From Arenicola marina (lineage: Eukaryota > Annelida > Polychaeta > Arenicolidae), in NCBI GenBank assembly GCA_964019135.1, contig OZ025253.1, positions 41,980,109-42,044,108 on the forward strand: a DNA stretch of 64,000 bases, given 5' to 3'. Shown piece after piece: positions 12,084-22,889 of the stretch. Under the pieces are notes generated by a model. That model ran no database searches. It saw nothing but the letters and a program-made list of their open reading frames with translations, and was not told the origin of the DNA. Every line of letters starts with the position of its first letter. Positions within the stretch are counted from its first letter, which is position 1. The translations under genes and the position numbers were made by a program.

Positions 12084-13713
12084 GTGGTTATCCGTCACAA
12101 ACCGTGCCCTCGAGGTGGTTATCCGTCATAAACGGTGACCTCGAGGTGGTTATCCGTCACAAACGGTGACCTCTAGGTGGTTATCCGTCATAAACCGTGA
12201 CCTCGAGGTGGTTATCCGTCACAAACGGTGACCTCGAGGTGGTTATCCGTCACAAACGGTGACCTCTAGGTGGTTATCCGTCACAAACCGTGACCTCGAG
12301 GTGGTTCTCCCTCACAAACGGTGACCTCTAGGTGGTTATCCGTCATAAACCGTGACCTCGAGGTGGTTATCCGTCACAAACGGTGACCTCGAGGTGGCTA
12401 TCCCTCACAAACGGTGACCTCGAGGTGGTTATCCCTCACAAACGGTGACCTTGAGGTGGTTATCCGTCACAAACGGTGACCTCGAGGTGGTTATCCGTCA
12501 CAAACCGTGACCTCGAGGTGGTTATCCCTCACAAACGGTGACCTCGAGGTGGTTATCCCTCCCAAACGGTGACCTCGAGGTGGTTATCCCTCACAAACGG
12601 TGACCTCGAGGTGGTTATCCCTCACAAACGGTGACCTCGAGGTGGTTATCCCTCACAAACGATGACCTCGAGGTGGTTATCCCTCACAAACCGTGACCTC
12701 GCGGTGGCTATCCCTCACAAACGGTGACCTCGAGGTGGTTATCCCTCACAAAAGATGCCCTCGAGGTGGTTATCCCTCACAAACGGTGACCTCGAGGTGG
12801 TTATCCGTCGCAAACGATGACCTCGAAGTGGTTATCCGTCACAAACCGTGACCTCGAGGTGGTAATCCCTCCCAAACGATGACCTCGATGTGGTTATCCC
12901 TCCCAAATGGTGACCTCGAGGTGGTTATCCCTGACAAACCGTGACCTCTAGGTGGTTATCCGTCACAAACCGTGACCTCGAGGTGGTTATCCGTCACAAA
13001 CGGTGACCTCTAGGTGGTTATCCGTCACAAACGGTGACCTCGCGGTGGCTATCCCTCACAAACGGTGACCTCGATGTGGTTATCCCTCACAAACGGTGAC
13101 CTCGAGGTGGTTATCCCTCACAAACGGTGACCTCGAGGTGGTTATCCCTCACAAACGGTGACCTCGAAGTGGTTATCCCTCACAAACGATGACCTCGAGG
13201 TGGTTATCCCTCACAAACGATGACCTCGAGGTGGTTATCCCTCACAAACGGTGACCTCGAAGTGGTTATCCCTCACAAACGGTGACCTCGAGGTGGTTAT
13301 CCCTCCCAAACGATGACCTCGAGGTGGTTATCCCTCCCAAACGGTGACCTCGAGGTGGTTATCCCTCACAAACGATGACCTCGATGTGGTTATCCCTCCC
13401 AAACGATGACCTCGAGGTGGTTATCCCTCACAAAAGGTGACCTCGAGGTGGTTATCCCTCCCAAACGATGACCTCGAGGTGGTTATCCCTCCCAAACGGT
13501 GACCTTGAGGTGGTTATGCCTCACAAACGATGACCTCGATGTGGTTATCCCTCCCAAACGATGACCTCGAGGTGGTTATCCCTCACAAAAGGTGACCTCG
13601 AGGTGGTTATCCCTCCCAAACGATGACCTCGAGGTGGTTATCCCTCCCAGACGGTGACCTCGAGGTGGTTATCCCTCACAAACGATGACCTCGATGTGGT
13701 TATCCCTCACAAA
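12084..13713 (+). repeat. 31 bp tandem minisatellite, about 52 units
   Basis: Head-to-tail units of 31 bp with the core GAGGTGGTTATCC and a variable CACAAACGGTGACC part. Every standard unit carries the perfect 10 bp palindrome ACCTCGAGGT across the unit junction. Many also carry a GTCAC...GTGAC dyad with a 5 bp gap. Left-hand units more often read ATCCGTC and right-hand ones ATCCCTC, which shows local homogenisation. Unit length is not a multiple of three and frames are closed. There are no unique spacers, so it is not a CRISPR array. Confidence 0.95.
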
Positions 13714-13766
13714 ACTCTTCCTTTCTGCTATCTAATAAATGTTTCGTGTTTTTCCTTCTGTTTCAG

Positions 13767-13799
13767 GATGAACAAAACGACTACGTATCTGTGGGTTGA
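13767..13799 (+). CDS. Possible terminal exon (very short, unassigned)
   Basis: A textbook acceptor (TTTTTCCTTCTGTTTCAG) is followed by an open frame of ten codons ending DEQNDYVSVG and a TGA stop. This would make a short cytoplasmic tail with a tyrosine motif if a gene ends here, with the 31 bp array lying in its last intron. No upstream exon can be tied to it, and a chance acceptor is quite possible. Another phase gives a short frame starting at ATG 13,768. Confidence 0.2.
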   Translation, partial: DEQNDYVSVG

Positions 13800-13900
13800 T
13801 GTCCATCGCATCGGTCAGAAGACATGATATCAACTGTGTGAGTACAGCTGGCCTCTCCTGCTTTAAGACAATATTAAATTCAATTTAATTCAGTCTTGGC

Positions 13901-14003
13901 CGCCATGTGTGATTTCCCCTGTTCGAGTCACGTGATACGACACCCGTGACGTGGTTGATGTGAGTGATCACGTGACCTGTGCGACATCACAGAGCTGACG
14001 GCA
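13901..14003 (-). pseudogene. 3' end fragment of a second cGAS-like receptor gene plus its downstream flank
   Basis: This ~103 bp matches 30,861-30,966 almost base for base apart from a 2 bp gap and a handful of substitutions. In the intact gene, the minus-strand part of that block encodes the last 11 residues and the stop. Here the same 11 codons and TGA (14,003-13,968) are preserved, ending CRQLCDVAQVT. The only two differences in these codons are synonymous (an Arg and an Asp third position). Similarity stops near 14,004-14,015, exactly where BEL/Pao sequence begins, so the rest of the copy is missing. Alternatively the block is a dispersed repeat that happens to supply the gene's stop codon. 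Confidence 0.55.
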
Positions 14004-14018
14004 TAACAGCCACATCGC

Positions 14019-17000
14019 TTGGAAAACTGTCGGCAATTTCGTACCCTACAGCCCACTGACCGCAAGCACTTTCTGAGGAAGATAGGATATTGCTTTGGCT
14101 GTATGAACGGCAGACACCTGTTCAAGGTATGCACTCGCAGGAAGGACTGTCAGACGTGTGGTGGCCTCCATCCCACATTGCTGCACGTCGACAAAGTCAC
14201 AGGCGCAACGACTGTCGATGATTCGGATTCGACAAAACAAGGTGTAAAGGCGATGAGGAACTCTACTGAAGTTGATGGGCGTTCATCTACGCACGCTACC
14301 AGATCCCCTGGTGACGTGTCAGCACAGTATAACGGTACGATTGTACCAGTGAATCTGTTTCACAACGATCATCCAGAAGAGAGGATTACTGTGTATGCAA
14401 TGCTGGACGACCAGTCAAACTCCTGTTTTATCTCCAAAACTACGCTAGAAAAGCTGAAGGCTAGCGTTGAGCCGGTAAAGATACGACTGGCTACCATGGT
14501 GGCGGATACTACTATCGACACAGAAGTTGTTTGTGGACTGAATGTGTCGAATGTTCAAGACAACCTCGTCATCCCTCTCCCTGGGACCTATGTCCGGGAT
14601 GACATTCCCATCGACCGGGACTTAATTCCAAGACCGGAAACTGCAAGGCAATGGACCCATCTGACCTCGATAGCTGAGCACCTGCATCCTTATGATGAAG
14701 ACATGGACATTGGATTGCTCATCGGTCTGAATTGCCCACGAGTATTGAAACCCAGAGAGCTCGTCTGAGGCGCCGGCGACGATCCATGGGCCGTCCGCAC
14801 AGCCCTTGGTTGGGGTATCGTTGGTATTGTGAATCCATCTGATGCTCAAATTGTGAGCGTTACCAACGACAAGCCTTGTCACGTAGCGTTTCGCACTCAT
14901 GCTACTGAAGCCAGTCCCTTGGCCTTAAACAAGATGTTAGAGCTTGACTTTAACGAAAGGAATTCTGGAAAGAGAATGTCCATAGAAGATCAGCGCTTCA
15001 TGGAACGACTCTCCGAAGGCATGCATAGACGTTCAGATGGCCACTTTGAGGCGCCACTACCGTTCAAGGATGTGATCAAGCTACCAGACAATAAGTCCAT
15101 GGCGTTGAAAAGACTTTCCGGACTAAGCAGAAAGCTTCGTCAGGATAAACCATACAAGGAGCATTATACAAAGTTTATGAATAACATCATAAGCCGTGGG
15201 TATGCAGAGGTCGTACCGAATGAAGAGTTGTCTGGTCCAGAAGGAAGGGTGTGGTACTGACCTCACCATGGGGTCTACCACCCTAATAAGCCTGCCAAGC
15301 TGAGAGTCGTCTTCCACTGCAGCGCTGAATTCAATAGAGAAACGTTGAACAGTCACCTGCTGCTCGGCCCAGATCAAACAAACAACTTGACAGGGGTATT
15401 GTGCAGATTTCGTGAAGAGGATGTCGCATTCAGCTGTGACATTGAAGGTATGTTTCACCAGGTTGGAGTAAATCCGGAAGACAGGGACTTCTTACGCTTC
15501 CTGTGGTGGGACGATGGGGACACCGAGGGTATGCCCAAAACATATAGATTGACGGTACACTTATTCGGAGCAACCTCTTCCCCTGGATGTGCCAAGTATG
15601 CCCTCAAGGCCTGCGCAGATACGTTTGAGGGTGAATGCGGCATTGCAGCGGCAAACTTTGTGCGGGATCACTTTTATGTGGATGACGGACTGAAAAGCGG
15701 AGCCACGCCTGAAGAAGCTCTTCAGTTGGTAGAAAGTAGCAGGGAATTGTGCAAAAAGGGTGGATTCAATTTACACAAATCCATGTGTAACGACAAGGCC
15801 GTCCTTGCAGCTATACCACCTGAGCTGCGGGCGAAGGACGTCCAGAACCTTGATCTCACCCTAGATATGCTGCCGATCGAGCGGACCCTCGGAGTGGACT
15901 GGTGCGTTGAATCCGACACTTTTCGGTTCAGGATTGAGGTTAAGCAGAAGCCTCTCACGCGAGGCGGCATGTTATCGGTCGTAAGTTCATTGTACGACCC
16001 CCTCGGCCTGGTCTCACCGTACGTCCTGCTGGGGAAAAGGACCTTGCAACAACTCTTGCATGATGGCGGTGGTTGGGACGACCCGGTTCCGGATGATGTG
16101 AAGGCCAGGTGGAAAGGTTGGCTCATGGATTTGCAAAAACTCGCAAACCTTCGAATACCTAGGTGCTACCGAGACCCGTCTCATGGTGTATCAGATAAGG
16201 TGGAGATTCTCTCGTTCTCTGATGCCAGTACCAGCGGTTACGGACAGTGCAGCTATACCCGGCTGATCGATGGCAGCGGTAATGTCTCATGCAGTCTACT
16301 AATGAGCAAGTCACGAGTTACACCGTCCAAACCAGTTACCATTCCGAGACTTGAACTCACAGCGGCGCTTGTCTCGGCCAAGATTGGTACATATTTGCAG
16401 GAACAGTTGGATTATGAGACAGTTCAGCGCTACTTTTGAACTGACAGTAAGGTAGTGCTCGGATATCTCAAAAATGAATCGCGACGGTTTCACACATTCG
16501 TCGCGAACCGTGTCGCACAAATCAGAACCTTGACGGACGTTAACGATTGGCATTACGTAGACACAAAAGAAAACCCGGCTGACATCGCATCTAGAGGCTT
16601 AACTGCCCAGGAGCTGATCGACGCGGACAATCCTGAACTCAAGAAGGTGGTTACCCACGCGGTACAAAAGCAAGCGGCTTTCGCGGACGTTCTGGGTAGA
16701 CTGAGTCGCTTCTCTGACTGGCACCGGGCTAAGGGCGCAGTAGCGCTTTGCCTACGCTTTAAGGACTTGCTGAAGTCCAGGTCGGTGAACAAACCATCAG
16801 CCGTTCCTTCCGCGGAGATCCGGAAACAGCGCGTCCTGTCAGGATACAAACCAGTCTGTGTTTCAGACCTGGTGAGGGCCGAGCAGGCGATAATTGCGGC
16901 CGCACAAGAAAGTGTCTTCGCTGACGAACTTCAAACCTTACGCCATTTTGGGATCTATGCCGAAAGCAAGGAACAGTGCAGACAGCGCAACGAGTGCATC

Positions 17001-17729
17001 AAAAGGAGTAGCAGCGTGTTTCGCCTGGATCCTTATCTTGATGACGATGGCATTATGAGGGTCGGCGGCAGAATACGGCGCGCAAGCATACCACGTGACT
17101 TAGCGCACCCGGTCATACTACCAAAGGAGAGCCACGTGACGCGACTCATTGTGGATCACTACCATCAAAGGATCTGCCACTCCGGCCGAAACATGACCCT
17201 GAATGAAATTCGAGCATCTGGCTATTGGATCATTAAGGCACGGGCCACCATCGCATCCCGTCTGTGGAACTGTGTCACATGCAAGAGGTTACGTGGATCG
17301 GCGAGTTCGCAGAAAATGGCCGATCTACCAAGAGATAGGCTGGAACCCTCGCCCCCTTTCACCTACAGCGCGGTCGACTATTTTGGACTATTCTACATAA
17401 AAGAGGGCCGCAGCGAAAAGAAGAGGTGGGGGATGCTGTTCACATGTATGGCCAGTAGAGTCGTGCATATTGAAACAGCCATTGCACTGTCGACTGATTC
17501 CTTCATAAACGCATATCGGCGCTTTGTGGGAAGGCGTGGAGCCGTCAGACAGCTTACATCTGACCGGGGCACAAACTTCGTCGGAACCCAGTCTGAACTG
17601 AAGGCAGCTCTTGATTCAGTGGACGAGAGCATTATTGCATCTGAGGTCTTGAAAGACAACTGCGATTGGGTCACATTCCGGATGAACCCATCCTCCGCCA
17701 GAAATAAAGTGAAGTTAATGAAGAAATAA
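14019..17729 (+). mobile_element. Truncated, inactivated BEL/Pao-type LTR retrotransposon (gag zinc knuckles to integrase core)
   Basis: One reading frame runs through the order typical of BEL/Pao. It shows zinc knuckles CX2CX4HX4C and CX2CX3HX4H (14,091-14,188) and an aspartic protease with LDDQS (about 14,403). Reverse transcriptase follows, with motif A at about 15,438 and YVDD at 15,675-15,686, and then RNase H (FSDAS, IPRLELTAA, TDSKVV). The integrase has an HHCC zinc site (about 17,157-17,282) and the first two catalytic Asp (17,376 and 17,562). The frame is broken by three in-frame TGA codons (14,766, 15,258, 16,437); the last replaces a Trp conserved in the family. Both ends are missing. 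Most of gag is absent at the left. At the right the integrase stops at NPSSA and runs into unrelated sequence with a TAA at 17,727, so the catalytic Glu is lost. No LTRs are visible. It is a dead copy. Confidence 0.9.
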
Positions 17730-17772
17730 ACGGCCTGACAGCATTTTCGGTACATTATTTATATTGCCGGTG

Positions 17773-17913
17773 CGTCCTGAGAGCCTAACAGCACGTGGAT
17801 CGATGGTTCGAGCCCCGCTGTGGCCATGTCTGTGTGGTCCAAGTATAAAGATCCCAGGTCTTTCTTCGCAAAGAGTAGGGGGTTAACCCCGAGGCCGGTA
17901 AAGTATGCACTCG
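17773..17913 (+). mobile_element. tRNA-derived SINE, copy 2 (5'-truncated)
   Basis: It shares with 3,123-3,255 the block from CCTGAGAGCCTAAC through the B box GGTTCGAGCCC, CATGTCTGTGTGG and CTTCGCAAAGAGTAG. It begins inside the tRNA-like head, so the A box is missing. It lies ~45 bp after the broken integrase end. The two copies differ at many positions, so neither is a recent insertion. Confidence 0.7.
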
Positions 17914-18164
17914 TTGCTTTCAGTAACACATGTGATACTGTTTGCGCTCCTATAAGGCGATGGACTCCTATTTACAAAGGAGTCACGGAGGAAGAACATC
18001 ATTCGTTGTCTGAAGGCTTAGGTCTGGCTCCAGCCTGTAGAACCCGGGCCGAAGTTGCGGCAGGTCGGCTGCCGGCGGCTGCCCCACCCCCCTCTGCACG
18101 TCGTCTTGCCTCTGCTCGGCCTTCAACCTCCACTACCGGTGCTGCGCCCCCCCCCCCCCCTGCG

Positions 18165-19352
18165 GGTGCTTCTCGTTCTACGTCTGGTGGCACGTCCCCC
18201 TCTGCGGGTGTTACCCGTTCTACGTCTAGGGGCCCGCCCCCCACTGCTGGTGCTTCCCGTTCAATGTCTGGTGCCCCCCCCCCACCTCCGGGTGTTACCC
18301 GTTCAATATCCGGTGGCCCGCCCCCCTCTGCGGGTGTTACCCGTTCTACGCCTGGTGGCCCGCCCCCCATTGCTGGTGCTTCCCGTTCAATGTCTGGTGC
18401 CCCCCCCCCCCCTCCGGGTGTTACCCGTTCTACGTCTGGTGGCCCCCCACCCTCTGCGGGTGTTACCCGTTCAATGTCTGGTGGCCCGCCCCCTTCTGCG
18501 GGTGTTACCCGTCCTACGTCTGGTGGCCCGCCCCCCTCTGGGGGTGTTACCCGTTCTACGTCTGGTGGCCAGCCCCCCTCTGCGGGTGCTTCCCGTTGTA
18601 CGTCTGGTGGCCCGCCCCCCTCTGCGGGTGCTTCCCGTTGTACGTCTGGTGGCCCGCCCCCCTCGGCGGGTGCTTCCCGTTCTACGTCTGGTGGCCCGCC
18701 CCCCCTCTGCGGGTGCTTCCCGTTGTACGTCTGGTGGCCCGCCCCCCTCGGCGGGTGCTTCCCGTTCAATATCTGGTGGCCCGCCCCCATCTGCGGGTGT
18801 TACCCGTTCTACGTCTGGTGGCCCGCCCCCCTCTGCGGGTGTCACCCGTTCTACGTCTGGTGGCCCGCCCCCCACTGCTGGTGCTTCCCGTTCAATGTCT
18901 GGTGGCCCGCCCCCGTCTGCGGGTGTTACCCGTTCTACGTCTGGTGGCCCGCCCCCCTCTGTGGGTGTTACCCGTTCTACGTCTGGTGGCCCGCCACCCT
19001 CTGCGGGTGCTTCCCGTTCAATGTTTGGTGGCCCGCCCCCCCCCCCCTTCGGGGGTTACCCGTTCTACGTCTGGTGGCCCGCCCCCCCCCCCCATCTCCG
19101 GGTGTTACCCGTTCAATGTCTGGTGGCCCACCCCCCTCTGCGGGTGTTACCCCTTCTACGTCTGGCGGCCTGCCCCCTCTGCGGGTGTTACCCGTTCAAT
19201 GTCTGGTGGCCCGCCCCCCCTCTGCGGGTGCTTCCGTTCTACCTCTGGTGGCCCGCCCCCCTCTGCGGGTGTTATCCGTTCAATGTCTGGTGGCCCGCCC
19301 CCCTCTGCGGGTGTTACCCGTTCTACGTCTGGTGGCCCGCCCCCCTCTGCCG
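18165..19352 (+). repeat. 42 bp GC-rich tandem repeat, about 28 units
   Basis: Units of 42 bp built from GTTACCCGTTCTACGTCTGG or GCTTCCCGTTCAATGTCTGG followed by GGCCCGCCCCC. Two flavours (GGTGTTACC and GGTGCTTCC) alternate irregularly. As 42 is a multiple of three, several frames stay open. The plus-strand frame from 17,820 would begin inside the SINE and give a Pro/Ser/Thr/Gly 14-residue repeat, while other frames give Cys/Trp-rich ones. Single-base changes in the C runs shift the frame, so I do not call a protein. Confidence 0.95.
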
Positions 19353-19811
19353 GTCCCGCACCAAGGCCAGAACTTGGAAATTGGAAGCCGCTATTGATGC
19401 ACGACTACGTTCAGCGTGGTCGGTTTGCTTGTGAGTTTTCACCTGATCACGTAAGCCTTATATAACTCTGGTTGACATCAAATTCATAATTTGAATCTCT
19501 GAATGAAATGAGAGAAATGGATGTTAGATGTTACGAATGCTTATCATGTTGTCTAAACTATTCGTCTGTAAAGTATTAGTGTACCGACTATCATGTGCTG
19601 GAGTACATTTTTATTTAGAAGATCCAACGTTAGCACACTAGACCTCTGGGCAGATCAGAAGGTTCTGAGTGCGCCTGGGGCTTGTTTTTTCATTCAATCA
19701 TCTTTCATTGCCCCGTGAGGTTTCTTGACCCAGTTTGTGTGCATAATAGCGGCCTAAAACACCAGTTCATTTCAAAACCAATTGAATTATACACTAACAT
19801 CTTATTTGTAG

Positions 19812-20013
19812 CGCGGCAAAGGACACATATGGCGGCGTTGGATGATTGTAGCCCTTACATCGCCATGGAGCAGCTATGTTCTGCGGCACTGTCAACCCAT
19901 TCAGAGTCTCCCAAGACCTGTGTTCTCAATTTAGAAAACGCCTTGACCGACAGCGTTGTGGGGGACATTGCTTGCGGCATGGTTTATATTGCCGCCTTCC
20001 TGGTTGATAACCG
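19812..20013 (+). CDS. Candidate first coding exon of an unrecognised spliced gene
   Basis: Bounded by an acceptor (ATCTTATTTGTAG, AG at 19,810-19,811) and a consensus donor (CCG|GTAAGT). An ATG at 19,829 opens a frame of 61 complete codons that starts MAALDDCSPY, has a Cys/Leu-rich middle, and ends with a hydrophobic stretch (CGMVYIAAFLV) before DNR. It leaves in phase 2. GC content and third-position C/G are higher than in the flanks, which fits coding sequence. I do not recognise the family. The next downstream candidate exon (22,023) needs a phase-1 partner, so at least one exon between them would be required; 20,826-20,945 is a weak candidate. Confidence 0.35.
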
Positions 20014-22022
20014 GTAAGTTCTAATGGGTACATATAGTTAGTCTCTTGTTTTATGTTTCTCTAATTTACGATACGTAAGAACACTTAAACTAATGAAATT
20101 TCAGTTATGTCACTGTCACATTTGAGATGGCATTCAAGTTTCTTTCTAGCGAAAGGTATTTGCCATTGAAGGGTAACGTGAATATTGTTTTTACGCAAAT
20201 AAAGAGCATGCCCGCGTGTTCTTTTTATTCATATATGTTTTACCAGTTGTATCAGTTATGTGGTAAGCTTAGCTAGAAAAGAGGAGGATGTTGAGAGAGT
20301 ATCGGTTTTTTCATGGTTATATTTGGGATGGTCGAGCTTTACCTCATCTTACAACTATGGTGTTCGTTGTTTTAATAAAAGCCCTTTGCATGTTGCATGG
20401 CCTGTTTCAGGTTGTGAGTTGAAGTCTCACCTGGGTATTAGAGAATAAAGCCAGTGTTGTGATGACAAGCTAAAAATTGTGAAAATAATGTATAACATTT
20501 AAATTTCCAATGGTAAATTCTCTGTGCCCTCTTACCCCCTACTCACGGGTTCTTTTTTGTTGCACTTACATAATATGTTCTTACTTTAATGACGTTTCCG
20601 ATTGTTGTTTGTGCTGATCCTAGTAGCTGTACAGTATATTGCGGATGAGAACCTATACATAATACGATTTAATATGCCCCAAATACGTAGTGGATGTTAA
20701 TTTTAGTGCTCTGTTTATGGTTCCTTTTAAAAACGTATTCGATATATTCAATCGGCCATTGTTATATTTGGAAGTATATTATATGTACTGTTCATTGTTT
20801 TTTAATGGAGGATTTTGTACACGAGGTGGATCGATAGCGGTGCTCTGTCAGGCTTTGTCCGGCGACATCGACATGTACTCCGAGCTGCCGGACCTACCGA
20901 TAAACAGGAGCTGTTCTGTGAAGTCATGACAGCGTACGATATATAGACCAGGAGACAGTGGTACCAGCAGGCGTTGTCAGAGAAACGGTCATCAACACCT
21001 TGTATGTTATTGTAGTGGTCTCGGTATGATCGCTTATCGGGTTGTATAAATCATTTCGCATTCTTTCACATCCGTTTCGCCAGTTCTGACACTAGTTGTA
21101 GAGCTATTCAGCATAAGTCCACAACACAAGTTGTTTCTGTTTCTTTAGGTTTATTTCAAGTTCTCAAGTTCTGGTTCCCGCTCAAGTTGTCAAGTTCTGC
21201 CTCCCGCTCAAGTAGTTAAGATCTGGTCTTCTCTGCATTCCCGCATCCCTTTATAAATCCCTAAAAAGCTCTTCCCGTCTACCCCCACTGCCATACTACT
21301 CCCAGCACGTGCAACGTGATCGTCCAATCTATCTTTTAACCACCCTCCCTCCTAAATAAACTACAGCTTGACCGCCCCCGCCTAGCCTAGTCTAGCGCTA
21401 AACATACGCGGCCTGCCTCTCTGGATCCCGATCGCCTGCACTAAAACACCAGATGACCCCCCGCTGGTCAGCGGTCGTAAACCCTTCCGGCCAGTAGCTG
21501 CATGCCTCCCTTGGGATATCTCCCCACCCGTCCACCCTGGCCCTACGCCCCCGGGGTGACTTACTTGTTGTGGTTAACTAAACTGTATGCTACACTGGGG
21601 TCTCTACACTAAATTCTGGGTTCCCTACATTATGCATACATGTACACTTTAGTATAAGTCTTTATCTTCGATCTTTTTTAAGATAATTTATAAACTGAAT
21701 TGGCCATTCCTATTGTTTTAATACCATCATGAAGGGACGCCGCGTCTGTATTTAATACAGTACACACATACTGATGACGCTTATGAATTGTGTGCACTTG
21801 GTGGTTTGTAACCAGTTGTAGCCCTGAGAGATCGTTTTCGGGGCAAACTTAAGGTTCTTACCAATACAGTGATGCGCAGTTCAGGAATATTCGTTCTACA
21901 ACGCTTGCCAACGCGAGAAAAATATAAGTGGCCGAAGTGATATGCTTGGTATGAAGGCTTTGTAATATAACGTGTGAAGCTCGTTTTGAGTGTGTCTTAT
22001 TTACTGTAGAGTTATTGTTTAG
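20014..22022. other. Presumed intron or intergenic sequence
   Basis: Apart from the weak exon at 20,826-20,945 I see no gene. A small direct duplication (CAAGTTCTG...CCCGCTCAAG twice) lies at about 21,166-21,214. The stretch 21,300-21,560 is C-rich. Confidence 0.35.
20826..20945 (+). CDS. Weak candidate exon or exon relic
   Basis: After the AG at 20,824-20,825 a phase-2-compatible frame joins the donor of 19,812-20,013 and stays open to TAG at 20,943. However, the most coding-like stretches sit in three successive frames: DIDMYSELPDLP, then KQELFCEVM, then DQETVVPAGVVRETVINTL, which runs to a GTATGT donor near 21,002. This pattern suggests a coding exon broken by two frameshifts, or chance. 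Both readings are possible. Confidence 0.2.
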
Positions 22023-22240
22023 GTGCTTCAACGAATGCCTCTAACACTGGTCGGCGATGGAACAAGTCTGTTGGCCAAAACCGGACTGGGGTCGCCAAAG
22101 CTGACGCCAAGCTGAGTCCGTGTATTCGGCCATCACGTCCGGGCATTGAGCTTCTTGGGACTTTCGTCCATCTCTACAAAAAAGACCATCCAAAGCTCGG
22201 CAAAAACACTGACGGGTATATATACTGCCAGACAGTGAAA
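22023..22240 (+). CDS. Candidate internal exon of the unrecognised spliced gene
   Basis: Acceptor GTTATTGTTTAG (AG at 22,021-22,022) and donor GTGAAA|GTATGT bound 218 nt with a single long open frame, incoming phase 1 and outgoing phase 0. The peptide is basic at first (NTGRRWNKSVGQNRTG), and later reads GIELLGTFVHLYKKDHPKLG and ends YIYCQTVK. It joins in frame to the candidate exon at 22,670. No domain is recognised. Splice signals at both ends plus phase agreement with the next exon are the main evidence. Confidence 0.45.
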
Positions 22241-22669
22241 GTATGTATACATGTACTGCTGAAATTGCGTGGTGACTGACACTGTCTGACTGGGAACCTT
22301 TATTTCATCTATCGTTAAAACATATGTATGTGATAATTCTATGCGCTTAAAAGCTTTCATCTTCTTGGATTTCTCGTATGCTCCAATTATTACACACGTG
22401 TTACAAAATTCGCAACAGAGACAATAATAACTATTAAAACGGGAACCGCGATAATTTATCTCCTTTCTCACGTCTGAATAACCTGATAATAATGTAACTT
22501 CGTTACATAACAAAGGAAGGACGTATTGAATAAAGATGTAGGTTATTTATACGTTGGCAGTGGATAGCTACCAAGAGAGACTGAACTGAATGGGCTTTAC
22601 GGCGCAAATTGTCCGATGATTAACTTTTATTATGACCAGTGTTTTATCACTTATAGATTCCATTCCCAG

Positions 22670-22853
22670 ACTGGGATTTATGCCACTATACCATCCCAAG
22701 CCGACATGGACAACCATCGCCAAGTCGAGTCCTTCACATTCGACATGATGTTGGACCAGCTTAGCTTCAATCCCTCGATCCCCTCACCAACGTTGTTCTT
22801 TTCCCAGCAAGAGGACCTCATGAACAGTCTGCCGAACGACTCCCGCCCGACCG
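22670..22853 (+). CDS. Candidate internal exon of the unrecognised spliced gene, next to the 22 bp array
   Basis: Acceptor CATTCCCAG (AG at 22,668-22,669) starts a phase-0 frame that follows directly from the phase-0 end of 22,023-22,240. The frame is well-composed (…MDNHRQVESFTFDMMLDQL…, …FFSQQEDLMNSLPNDSRP) and reaches a weaker donor CCG|GTAGAG at 22,854. The 22 bp minisatellite begins 36 bp later and would lie in the following intron. I could not find the continuing exon beyond the array. The acidic, amphipathic character is unremarkable and the function is unknown. Confidence 0.45.
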
Positions 22854-22889
22854 GTAGAGGTGGGGTGTCTCACTTCTCGTACTTCTCGA

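Noticed and set aside
12084..13713. CRISPR-like array
   Set aside because: Repeats are directly contiguous with no unique spacers, and the context is eukaryotic.
14019..17729. TGA recoding in the BEL/Pao element
   Set aside because: Truncation at both ends and loss of the integrase Glu show decay; point mutations explain the stops more simply.
17820..19397. 525-codon proline-rich protein over the 42 bp repeat
   Set aside because: It starts inside a SINE copy, changes character where C runs vary, and has competing open frames on both strands.
19628..19680. tRNA-like fragment (GTTAGCACACTAG...GGCAGATCAGAAGGTTC)
   Set aside because: It resembles the D and anticodon arms of the tRNA-Cys-like repeat, but the B box is degraded and no acceptor pairing is seen; too weak to annotate.
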